The notes under the pieces: generated by a model | Databases searched by the model: none | What the model saw: the letters and a program-made list of their open reading frames with translations, nothing else | What the model was told of the DNA's origin: nothing | In this document: positions 1 through 7,602 of the stretch, one piece after another | How the letters are laid out: every line of letters begins with the position of its first letter | How positions within the stretch are numbered: the first letter of the stretch is position 1 | Source of the DNA: Pseudomonadota bacterium | GTDB lineage: Bacteria; Desulfobacterota; Syntrophobacteria; Syntrophobacterales; Syntrophobacteraceae | Direction of reading: 5' to 3' | Assembly: GCA_023416335.1 (NCBI GenBank) | Contig: JAEZHY010000111.1 | Span: 1 to 51,958, forward strand | DNA length: 51,958 nucleotides | Program-made: the position numbers and the translations under genes

Positions 1-795
1 AATATAAATACACCGCGTTGCATATGTTGGTTGGATATTTCCTTGTGAAACCCAGAAAAATACAGCAAATCATTAGCCGATGTATTGATTTGGGGAGATA
101 TTACTACTGGAGATTCATCGTAACTGAGAGTCAAAGCAGCTTGTAGAAGTGTTTCAGCATCTTCCGGACAATTAGCCACCCAAGGGCCTATCCTCTTATG
201 CTGAGCGAATGTATCCTAGAATCTCTCCAGATTTACTCCATTTTACAAAACCACGTGAAGGAAAAAGCTCAAGTAACGCATGAAACAGAAAGGCGCGGTT
301 GGCCCCAAAGATCGAAGCATCAAAATCAGCAAGTGACCTGATATCGGAAATCTGTATTTGGCTTACATTGTCGGGGTAGTCTCTCCATTCTGAACGTTTT
401 GAAAGCCGAAACAGTGATGACTGATCAATCACTCTGAAGTTAAATTTAGCATATAGCCCAAATCCAGTTTCACTGGCGTCCAATCGGAAAAAGGTAATCC
501 CCATTCCCTCCGACCAATGTAAGCATCGCTGCAGCAAAGCTTCTCCAATTCCTTTGCGCTGCAGTTCTTTGCGAACAGCCATCATTCCCAGGTAGGTAAA
601 TTGTCCATAGTTTATCGTCGCAACAACACCTGCAGGCTCGTTTTCATATTTAGCGGCATACCAGCAAATAGGTTGCAGTTGAAAATATTTAAGGATTTCT
701 GATGCTCCAGCTTTGTTTGAACCAAATGCGGAAAACAAAATAGTGACGGCAACCTTATGGTCATCAGGCGACAGTTGATAAATCGAGAGGTCCAT
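1..795 (-). pseudogene. GNAT N-acetyltransferase, frameshifted and cut by the window edge
   Basis: The first 199 codons (ATG at 795) read as an acetyl-CoA-dependent GNAT acyltransferase. The acetyl-CoA-binding signature RKELQRKGIGEALLQR lies near residue 75, and a second acyltransferase-like half begins after residue 140. The frame stops at 196-198 just after GYIRSA. Shifting frame near 200-208 lets the reading continue to base 1 through RIGPWVANCPEDAETLLQ, a stretch that fits the C-terminal half of two-domain GNAT proteins, so one frameshift splits the gene. The substrate is unknown. It runs convergently with nothing and simply follows the glycyl radical cluster on the same strand, probably without a functional link. 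It may be a true pseudogene or a sequencing error; family assignment is firm. Confidence 0.7.
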
Positions 796-925
796 CTAAA
801 AAGATGCTCCATATTACCTGGCGTTTACCGTTTACGTTGATAGCCGGCAAACGCCGGTTTAAGCAGTAGCTTATTTTTCATTAAATATTCTTTGAATGAA
901 CTATTTACCTTTTATTCGGCCTACA

Positions 926-1849
926 TTACTGACGTATCCTGACACTTAACCCATATGACTCTAGAGTCTCTTTGCAGGAACCAGTATCAGGCACCGGGCG
1001 CTCAGAGAGAGGATATTCCTTCCCAAGCGCATCATATTTATTTAGTCCATAGGTATGATAGGGCATTAGTTCGACATCTTTCAGGCAGTTAACGCGCAGA
1101 AAGTTCCCAAGAGCATGGAAATTGGCACTATCATCGTTTTCATTCGGGATGAGCGGCACTCTGATCAGTACGGGGAAAGTCCTTTTGCCGAGCTCCCGTG
1201 CATTATTCAATATCAGCGCATTATCTGTACCCGTCAGCTCCCTATGCGCATGGGGGTCCATATGTTTTATATCCAGAAGCACGAGGTCCAGATAGGGCAG
1301 CAGTGTCTCAAATACCTGCCAGGAAACATAGCCTGAGGTATCAAGGCAGGTATTGTAACCAAGCTCTTCATGCAACTTCATGAGCAAGCTATGCAAAAAA
1401 CCAGGCTGCATCAGCGCTTCGCCACCACCGCAGGTCACGCCACCGCCGCTTTGCATGTAAATCCGCCAATCCCGGCTCACAATTTCACAAATCTCGTCCA
1501 CACTCATTAATCGGCCGGAAAGAATCCTCGCCCCATAAAGGCAGGCTTCCGCGCACGCCCCGCAACTGACGCATTTCTCTCTATCGAAATGGAGGAAACC
1601 ATCAGCTATGGATATGGCCTGTCGGGTGCAGGCCTTGATGCATTCCCCACATCCTTTGCACAACTGCTTGAAATATAGTATTTGCGCTTTGGGGCTTTGA
1701 GATTCCGGGTTGCTGCACCATAGGCAAGATAAGGGGCAACCTTTAAAAAAGATGGTGGTTCTAATGCCTGGGCCATCATGGACACTGTAACGCTGGATGT
1801 CGAAGATCCAGCCTTTGTCAACAGCCGGCCGATCAGTTGCAATGGACAT
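926..1849 (-). CDS. Glycyl radical enzyme activating enzyme (radical SAM)
   Basis: This 307-residue protein should install the glycyl radical on the enzyme encoded at 7603-10080, using S-adenosylmethionine and a [4Fe-4S] cluster. The radical SAM motif is CPLSCLWC (C38, C42, C45). It is followed by two ferredoxin-like cluster motifs, CKGCGECIKAC and CVSCGACAEAC, which mark activases of the non-PFL glycyl radical enzymes; PflA lacks them. The GGG-E SAM-contact motif is in TCGGGEALMQPGF. I place the start at ATG 1849, preceded by AAGGAGGG and GGAAG, rather than at an upstream in-frame codon that would add 14 basic residues. It is the last gene of the minus-strand cluster, 88 bases after the flavoprotein. 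Family certain; partner inferred from context, as no other glycyl radical enzyme is present. Confidence 0.92.
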   Translation of the reverse strand: MSIATDRPAVDKGWIFDIQRYSVHDGPGIRTTIFFKGCPLSCLWCSNPESQSPKAQILYFKQLCKGCGECIKACTRQAISIADGFLHFDREKCVSCGACAEACLYGARILSGRLMSVDEICEIVSRDWRIYMQSGGGVTCGGGEALMQPGFLHSLLMKLHEELGYNTCLDTSGYVSWQVFETLLPYLDLVLLDIKHMDPHAHRELTGTDNALILNNARELGKRTFPVLIRVPLIPNENDDSANFHALGNFLRVNCLKDVELMPYHTYGLNKYDALGKEYPLSERPVPDTGSCKETLESYGLSVRIRQ

Positions 1850-1937
1850 TTTCTTCCTTACCCTCCTTATCTCACGTGCAAAAGTCAGCACAGCAGGAAA
1901 CAGGCCTGCACCTGTTCAACGACAGTCGGATTCCGTT

Positions 1938-3515
1938 TCAGGATGAAAATCCCAGATCCTCTCCGCCGGGCAGCATGCGCACCTGCAGATGGCCGCGCCA
2001 GCTTTCGTCATCCTGGTCCGGGAAGTCCTCACGATAGTGAGCTCCGCGGCTCTCGGTCCTTCTTATCGCCGCTTGCAAAATTAACCCAGCGGTCCTTGCC
2101 GCTGAACAGTTGCTGACGGTTTCTGCCAAATCGCCTCGGCCTTCGCTGGAAGACTGCGTTAACTTTTCCTCCAACATTTTCACATCCCGCATGGCCCGGT
2201 TCAGCCCTTCCGCATTCCGGATAATCCCGCCCTCGGTCCACATCATCTTTTGAAGCAGCGGACGGAAATCCTTTCCTACGTGAGTAAGCCTCGTCCACTT
2301 TTGCATCCGGTCATCCAGAACGGCTGCAATCGATCTTGTCCGATTTTCCGTATCTGGCCATTCTGAAACATATGCGGCAGCTGCGATTCCCGCTCTTGCG
2401 CCGAAAACAAGAATGTCGCTGAGAGCGTTTCCACCCATCCTGTTTGCTCCGTGCAGTCCGCCGGTGACTTCTCCTGCCGCGAACAACCCGGGAATGGAAG
2501 TTTTTCCGTATTCGTCTATTTTCACTCCTCCCATAACGTGATGCGCAGCCGGTGCAATGCGTATCGCTCTGTCAAACGCTCCGAACCGTTTCCCGAGAAT
2601 GTGACGTATCGATGCGGCAAAAGGGTCCATCCAGGGATCTTCCCCTACACGGCGCAGGTCGAGGTAAACGGCCCTGCCTTCGCGATTGATCTCCTGGAAG
2701 AGTGCCCGGGAAAGCTTATCCCTTGCCCGCTCGCCGGCAGGTCTTTCAATGATCCCATACTTTCCGAGAATATCTTCTCCATTTTCGTTCGAAAGCCGGC
2801 CGCAGTCGGCCAGCTTTGGAGGGATAACCAGGGGAGGAAGTCCCGGTTCGGCAACGCATAAGGGATAAAATTGCACGAATTCCATATCCTGGAGAATTGC
2901 CCCTGCTTCCAGTGCCAGTCGATACCCATCCCCCATGATGCTCAGGGGATTATCATGTCTTGCGTAGAGTGCCCCAGCGCCACCGGTTGCGAGAACGACG
3001 GCTTTCGCAGTCACCTTGATGTACTTGCCCGAATCCCGCAAATAGGCGCTTACGCCCGCGATCCTGTCGTCAATCGAGAGGTCGGTCACCGTACAGCCGC
3101 TAAGAAACCCGGTCCCCAGCTCAATACACTTTTCAATCAGGCAGCGGGTTATTTCACCTCCCAGCATCGGCGGATGGCCCTTGGCATAGAGATATCCTTT
3201 CCGAAATTCAGCACGGATACCCCAATCCACCAATTCCCTATGCCTTACCGGGGCTTCTTTTACGAGAACCCTTGCGAGGCTTTGCTCATTTATGCCCCTG
3301 CCCGCCCTGAGGGTATTCTCCAGGTGCGACTCCCACGATGACGGCCCTTCAGACCCTGCCATAACACCGCCACTAACAGCAGTGCAGGTCGATTTTCCCG
3401 GTTTCGCCTTGGACAGGACCATTGCGTTAAGCCCCGCCTCCCGGACGGAAATAGCCGCTCGAAGCCCGGCACCCCCACTCCCGATCACGATCACATCGCA
3501 TGAAATGCTTTCCAT
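1938..3515 (-). CDS. FAD-dependent fumarate reductase/succinate dehydrogenase-family flavoprotein
   Basis: A 525-residue flavoprotein of the FrdA/SdhA/NadB superfamily. It has an N-terminal FAD-binding motif (IVIGSGGAGLRAA, residues 10-22), the capping-domain region near 240-345, APAAHHVMGG, the second FAD motif PGLFAAGEVTGGLHGANRMGG, and the C-terminal GAHYREDFPDQDDESWRGHL block typical of the SdhA/NadB branch. Members transfer hydride between FAD and the alpha-beta C-C bond of dicarboxylates. No iron-sulfur or membrane-anchor subunit lies beside it, so it may act as a soluble enzyme rather than a respiratory complex. A clear Shine-Dalgarno (CTGGAGAG) precedes ATG 3515. In this cluster, with two dicarboxylate carriers, it could oxidise or reduce the substrate or product of the glycyl radical enzyme. 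The exact substrate cannot be read from sequence. Confidence 0.88.
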   Translation of the reverse strand: MESISCDVIVIGSGGAGLRAAISVREAGLNAMVLSKAKPGKSTCTAVSGGVMAGSEGPSSWESHLENTLRAGRGINEQSLARVLVKEAPVRHRELVDWGIRAEFRKGYLYAKGHPPMLGGEITRCLIEKCIELGTGFLSGCTVTDLSIDDRIAGVSAYLRDSGKYIKVTAKAVVLATGGAGALYARHDNPLSIMGDGYRLALEAGAILQDMEFVQFYPLCVAEPGLPPLVIPPKLADCGRLSNENGEDILGKYGIIERPAGERARDKLSRALFQEINREGRAVYLDLRRVGEDPWMDPFAASIRHILGKRFGAFDRAIRIAPAAHHVMGGVKIDEYGKTSIPGLFAAGEVTGGLHGANRMGGNALSDILVFGARAGIAAAAYVSEWPDTENRTRSIAAVLDDRMQKWTRLTHVGKDFRPLLQKMMWTEGGIIRNAEGLNRAMRDVKMLEEKLTQSSSEGRGDLAETVSNCSAARTAGLILQAAIRRTESRGAHYREDFPDQDDESWRGHLQVRMLPGGEDLGFSS

Positions 3516-3691
3516 TCAGTTCTCTCCAGAGTCACCAAACATTCGGCTGTTTTCTTTCTCGCTTATCCGGTACGTTCTTCCCGATTGCGCTGGCAAACTG
3601 GTGTTTTGCTTTATTGGACCTGCTATTATCACCATAGTGGATATTCAGAGGAATGGGATCGCTGTGGACCCCGTCCCCCCTGTCTGTCCGT

Positions 3692-3707
3692 TGCTTATTG
3701 GAAGCCA
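3692..3707 (-). promoter_or_regulatory. Weak candidate -24/-12 promoter for the flavoprotein
   Basis: The minus strand reads TGGCTTCCAATAAGCA, with the GG and GC dinucleotides 10 bases apart as sigma-54 requires, but the -12 element has AA in place of TT. It would give a leader of about 165 bases before ATG 3515. This is a weak match and may be chance. Confidence 0.25.
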
Positions 3708-3737
3708 TCTAGGTCGGGAGGACGGGGCAACTTTTTC

Positions 3738-5324
3738 TTACTTACCCAGGAGCATGTACAGGTACGGGATTTCCAGTCCCAACAATGCTATAAGGCAAAT
3801 CGTTGAGAATATAAATCCCAGTCTCCAAAAAGTAGTTGATTTAATATAACCCGTACCAAAGACAATAATGCCGGAAGGTAGGCAGTATGGGGCAAGAGCC
3901 CCGCGCAGCATTAGACTTCCACACGCGATCATGGTAAAGGCTTTCAATGGAAGACCGGGAACCAACAGCGCAGCCATCAGATAGGGTGGCAGCAAGGCGG
4001 TGGTCATGCCGCTGATACTGGCGAAGAAGTAGCTGGCGTACCAGAACGAAGCGATCATTAGGATAATGACGATTGTTACATCGTATCCAGATATTGACGC
4101 GGCAAGGTTTTGGCAGAACCAGTGCAAGAATCCTACCCTCTCAAGACCCTCGGCGATACTCAGCAGAGTGCCGTACCAGAGTAAAATGTTCCAAGCAGCC
4201 TTGTTGCCAAGGATATCGTCCCAACTCACAACCTTGGTCGGGACCATCACTGATATCAATACCAAGGCTACTAGGGTGGGATTCATGTACTTTCCGCCAA
4301 AAATCCACATGAGCAAAGCTACCAGGGCCAACAGTGCCATAGTGATCTCCTTGGCACGCATTGGACCAAGCTCTTTGAGTTGTTCCGCCGCCCAAGCGGG
4401 GGCCTCCGGGCTTGACTTTAACTCTGGTGGATAAATAAGGTATACCAAATATGGAATAGTCAGAAGCAGTACAACTGAAACGGGAAGCATGTATATGAAC
4501 CAATCTGTCCAGCCGATACTAAAGCCTGTGATTTTTTCCGCCATGGTTACAGCTAAAAGATTGGGTGCTGACGCAGTAAGAAAGGCCACACTGGTGATGG
4601 TACCTGCCACCACATTTATCCACATAAGATAAGAACCGATCTTGCGGGGATCATTCTCGGGAGTGGAACCGTACAGAAGGGGGATATTCGAAACAATCGG
4701 GAAAATTGTGCCGCCGCTGCGCGCTGTCTGGGAGGGTAAAAATGGGGCCAGTGCCAGATCCGCACAAGTTACGGCATAGCCCAGTCCCAGAGTGCTTCGA
4801 CCAAGCATTTTGACCATTAGCAGTGCGATACGTCTGCCCAGACCTGTTTTTTCATAGCCCGCTGCAAAAGTAAAAGCCGCGAAGATTAGCCATACGTTAA
4901 GATTCGAGAAGCCGGACAGGGCCCACTTAATCTCATCCGTGGGGCTGGGCTTTTTGGTCGCTGGCGCCGCAGTCTGGGGCTTTGGGGTAACATTGGGATT
5001 AGCTTGAGTTGAGGGAGAGTTTTCTGGTTTGGCCGCCTTCATGTCAGCTTTCGGAGCATCCGCGGATGAGACAACCTTTGCGGCAGGGGAAGGTGCTGGA
5101 GCTGGGGGTGGGGAAGGTGGCACGAGGGACAGGGTTGCAGCCAAGCCAACTACGATAAGCCCGCAGACGGCTCCTGGCAGGACCTCAAACATTAGAGCCA
5201 AAATACCGGCGACGAAAATAGCAAAGTAATACCAGGCGTTGGGCGTCAGGCCACTTGGCACTGGAATCAACCAGATGATAATTCCTACGAGGAGAGGGAT
5301 GGCGATTTTAACGTGCTTGTTCAT
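3738..5324 (-). CDS. DASS (SLC13/CitT-type) dicarboxylate transporter with a Pro/Ala-rich insertion
   Basis: A 528-residue polytopic membrane protein of the divalent anion:sodium symporter family. Signature elements are LPSQTARSGGTIFPI, corresponding to the first SNT-type sodium/substrate motif, SASAPNLLA, and a C-terminal GIIVFGTGYI segment. Relatives (CitT, TtdT, SdcS) move citrate, tartrate or C4-dicarboxylates. Unusually, residues about 68-128 form a Pro/Ala/Lys-rich, probably disordered linker between the second and third membrane segments. A good Shine-Dalgarno (AAAAGGAG) precedes ATG 5324, and a possible -24/-12 promoter lies just upstream. It sits between a DctA-type carrier and the flavoprotein, so it probably imports the pathway substrate or exports its product. 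Citrate or tartrate remain possible. Confidence 0.87.
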   Translation of the reverse strand: MNKHVKIAIPLLVGIIIWLIPVPSGLTPNAWYYFAIFVAGILALMFEVLPGAVCGLIVVGLAATLSLVPPSPPPAPAPSPAAKVVSSADAPKADMKAAKPENSPSTQANPNVTPKPQTAAPATKKPSPTDEIKWALSGFSNLNVWLIFAAFTFAAGYEKTGLGRRIALLMVKMLGRSTLGLGYAVTCADLALAPFLPSQTARSGGTIFPIVSNIPLLYGSTPENDPRKIGSYLMWINVVAGTITSVAFLTASAPNLLAVTMAEKITGFSIGWTDWFIYMLPVSVVLLLTIPYLVYLIYPPELKSSPEAPAWAAEQLKELGPMRAKEITMALLALVALLMWIFGGKYMNPTLVALVLISVMVPTKVVSWDDILGNKAAWNILLWYGTLLSIAEGLERVGFLHWFCQNLAASISGYDVTIVIILMIASFWYASYFFASISGMTTALLPPYLMAALLVPGLPLKAFTMIACGSLMLRGALAPYCLPSGIIVFGTGYIKSTTFWRLGFIFSTICLIALLGLEIPYLYMLLGK

Positions 5325-5375
5325 CTGTGTTTCTCCTTTTCCAACGCGATTAAGTCAATAATAGCTACACCAACG

Positions 5376-5391
5376 TGCGATTGGTTTGCCG
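5376..5391 (-). promoter_or_regulatory. Candidate sigma-54 (-24/-12) promoter upstream of the DASS transporter
   Basis: The minus strand reads CGGCAAACCAATCGCA, with GG and GC exactly 10 bases apart and GGCA and GCA flanks as in the TGGCACG-N4-TTGCA consensus. The expected start near 5365 leaves a leader of about 40 bases to ATG 5324. The activator at 10595-12682 is the natural candidate regulator. Confidence 0.45.
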
Positions 5392-5437
5392 AGCATGAAT
5401 GAGCGATAGGATGGAAGAATTAATAATGCTCACCCTA

Positions 5438-6817
5438 TCATCTCTGACTTAGAAATTGAGGAGGCGGTCCATCTATCAATTCGCTGCCAACCACGCCTTC
5501 GGTGGCAACAGCACAGAAATCAGCCGAATCATTGCCGGCGTGGTTACCTGCGAGCGCGTACTGGAGCTTTCTGTCGTCCCGAGCCCTCTCCCACTTAGCG
5601 ATGACTAGTGTGGCTATGCCATTGCCGATTAGGTTTGTAATGGCGCGGGCCTCGGACATGAAGCGGTCAACGCCCAGAAGCAGAGTAAGCGAGGCGAGCG
5701 GTATGTTTCCAACGGAACCCAGGGTGGCGGCCAGTGTAATGAAGCCCCCACCGGTGACCGCTGCCGCGCCTTTGGAAGTGAGCAGCAGAACGAACAGCAT
5801 ATAGAGCTGGTCAGACAAAGTCAGAGGGGTGTCAGTGGCTTGGGCCAGGAATATGGCGGCCATTGTCAGGTAGATGCATGTACCGTCCAGGTTGAAGGAG
5901 TAGCCCATGGGCAGGCACAGGCCAACAACGGATTTGTCTGCGCCGGCGTTCTCCATCTTGGACATCATGGGGGGGAGGGCTGCCTCCGAGGAGGATGTGC
6001 CCAGTACCAGAAGGATTTCCTGTGAGATGTACTTGAGGTATTTTAAAAGGGAGAATCCGGTCAGCTTACAGACGGCCCACAGCACGACGAAGATGAACAA
6101 GATGCATGTCGTATAGACGTCGATCATCAACCTGCCCAAGGCAAGCAGTGCATCCACCCCCTGGGTTGCTACCACCACGGCCATCGCTCCGAAAGCGCCA
6201 AGCGGCGCGAAGTACATTATGTAGTGGACTACCTTGAAAATACCCTGAGAGAATTGTTCTATGAACGATGTCACGATTTTCGCCCGTTCTCCCAGGGCGG
6301 ACAGGCCGATTCCAAATAGTATGGAGAAGAACAACACCTGGAGGATTTCGCCTTTTGAGAAGGCACCTACCACAGAATCGGGAACGATGTTGGTGAGGAA
6401 TTCTACAGTTGAGAGATTCTTGGTCTGACCGGCATAGGCTTCGACCTTTTGCAATCCCGCGGCGTTCGTTTGCATCTTGACGGCATAATCGTTCATCCCC
6501 GCACCGGGCTTGGTGATGTTGACAACAGCCAGCCCGATGCCCAAGGCGAATAGTGTCATGACCCAGAAGTAGATCATGGCCTTCAGGCCCACACGGCCCA
6601 CCTTGCGCATGTCGCCCATCTTGGCGATGCCTGTGACTACCGTGCAGAAGATTATAGGGGCGATGATCATTTTGACCATTTTGATAAAGGTCTTGGCCAG
6701 AGGTTCAAGCCCGGATGCGAATTGCTTGGTCTGGGGGAACAAGCCTATGAGGATGCCCGCAAAAATGCCGGACAGAACCCAGAAATATAGGGTCTTATAG
6801 ATTTTCTTCTTCGTCAT
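5438..6817 (-). CDS. dctA: Sodium/proton:dicarboxylate symporter, DctA type
   Basis: A 459-residue DAACS/SLC1-family symporter. Visible signatures are the serine-rich re-entrant loop SSSEAALPPMMSKMENAG, the sodium/substrate site segment GYSFNLDGTCIYLTMAAIFLA, and LLGVDRFMSEARAITNLIGNGIATLVIAKWE near the C-terminus, with at least eight hydrophobic segments. DctA relatives import succinate, fumarate and malate; glutamate/aspartate carriers of the same family are the alternative. The start is taken as ATG 6817, preceded by GGAG at suitable spacing; an upstream in-frame TTG would add eight residues without a ribosome site. It lies between the selenoprotein and the DASS carrier. Two dicarboxylate-type transporters in one cluster point to a C4-dicarboxylate substrate or co-substrate. 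Confidence 0.85.
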   Translation of the reverse strand: MTKKKIYKTLYFWVLSGIFAGILIGLFPQTKQFASGLEPLAKTFIKMVKMIIAPIIFCTVVTGIAKMGDMRKVGRVGLKAMIYFWVMTLFALGIGLAVVNITKPGAGMNDYAVKMQTNAAGLQKVEAYAGQTKNLSTVEFLTNIVPDSVVGAFSKGEILQVLFFSILFGIGLSALGERAKIVTSFIEQFSQGIFKVVHYIMYFAPLGAFGAMAVVVATQGVDALLALGRLMIDVYTTCILFIFVVLWAVCKLTGFSLLKYLKYISQEILLVLGTSSSEAALPPMMSKMENAGADKSVVGLCLPMGYSFNLDGTCIYLTMAAIFLAQATDTPLTLSDQLYMLFVLLLTSKGAAAVTGGGFITLAATLGSVGNIPLASLTLLLGVDRFMSEARAITNLIGNGIATLVIAKWERARDDRKLQYALAGNHAGNDSADFCAVATEGVVGSELIDGPPPQFLSQR

Positions 6818-7060
6818 GCAATGACTCCAGAATCGTATCAATATTATGTTGAAATACTTTAATAAACCACACGGCTAGAACGTCGGGATCTGGATGGAAG
6901 TGTCTGCCCGTACCGATAGCTAAAGGATTTCGAAGAATCCTTCTATACCAACGTTAAGCTAATTCTTGTCGGATGATGATTTTCGGCTTGCTTGCACTTT
7001 TCGGACTGGCTTTGACCGAAAGACTGTCCCCCTGCCTCCGAAAAGTTTTTCCCATTATTA

Positions 7061-7348
7061 TTAGGACTTCTCAACTCCCTGCACCACCATCCCTTTATCC
7101 GGAGCGAAGTCCACAAAGATTTCGCCCAAATTTTCATTTAGGGAACGTTCAATAACAAAGGTGATGCTGTCATCTTCGAATATTTCGTCCTCTTCTCCAA
7201 CCGACTCTTCCAGAGTCAAGCCCAACTGGATCTTTGCCGCTCACCCACCACCCAGTGTTATCTGGGATATTCGAACGCTGGTGTTTTCCTCATCGTTTTC
7301 CTTCAGAATCTCGATAAGTCTTTCTTTTGCAGCAGCAGATACCTTCAT
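7061..7348 (-). CDS. HesB/IscA-like selenoprotein, in-frame UGA at codon 36
   Basis: Reading from ATG 7348 (Shine-Dalgarno CAGGAG) gives 35 residues ending in RISQITLGGG, then UGA at 7241-7243. The same frame continues through AAKIQLGLTLEE and ENLGEIFVDFAPDKGMVV to TAA at 7061, 95 residues in all. Both halves fit one HesB/IscA-like fold, and the UGA falls where IscA proteins carry their first cluster-ligand cysteine, so selenocysteine is the natural reading. HesB-like selenoproteins are a known prokaryotic selenoprotein family. The C-terminal CGCG pair of true IscA is absent, so classical Fe-S scaffolding is unlikely. A SECIS-like hairpin follows the UGA. It lies between the glycyl radical enzyme and dctA in the same direction. 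The alternative is a pseudogene with one nonsense mutation, but codon-level conservation on both sides argues against that. Confidence 0.78.
7209..7240 (-). promoter_or_regulatory. Bacterial-type SECIS element
   Basis: Immediately after the UGA the RNA can fold UCCAGUU against GACU(CU)GGA, with a two-base bulge and a six-base apical loop GGGCUU. The loop begins 17 bases after the UGA and starts with G, as expected for SelB-recognised bacterial SECIS elements. The folding is hand-drawn and no energy was calculated. Confidence 0.6.
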
Positions 7349-7452
7349 CTGAATCTCCTGAATCATAAACTTGGATGCCGATCGACAACGACAGCGTGCG
7401 ACCGTCGGTCGACAATGTGCGCCGCCCCTTTCAGCTGATTTTCAAAGTGCGC

Positions 7453-7498
7453 CGGGATAGTCTCGGAGCCAATTGGCCCCGGAGACTATCACCGGCGG
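7453..7498 (-). other. Long hairpin between glycyl radical enzyme and selenoprotein
   Basis: The arms GCCGG-GATAGTCTC and GAGACTATC-CCGGC pair almost perfectly around a central GGCCAATTGGC, itself a near-palindrome, giving a stem of roughly 18 pairs. No U-tract follows on either strand, so it is not a classical terminator. It may stabilise the upstream messenger or reduce read-through to the transporter genes. Confidence 0.6.
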
Positions 7499-7505
7499 AA
7501 AGGTG

Positions 7506-7523
7506 CCCGGCACAACTGCCGGG
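7506..7523 (-). other. Perfect 7-bp hairpin downstream of the glycyl radical enzyme gene
   Basis: CCCGGCA and TGCCGGG form a perfect stem around a four-base loop, about 80 bases after the stop codon of the glycyl radical enzyme and just before the longer hairpin. There is no U-tract. The tandem hairpins probably mark an RNA processing or stability boundary. Confidence 0.5.
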
Positions 7524-7602
7524 TCGAAGTAACGTATTGAGTTTAGCTCTTTGATCCAGGGATCCCCGGAGTTCCCCCTTGGAACAGTGTGCGATACCGA
7601 CG

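Noticed and set aside
848..864. CCGGC-AAAC-GCCGG hairpin after the activase gene considered as the operon terminator
   Set aside because: The stem is only five pairs and only three T follow, on the strand opposite to the operon.
6930..6952. Hairpin AAGGATT/AATCCTT upstream of dctA considered as a terminator
   Set aside because: No U-tract on either strand.
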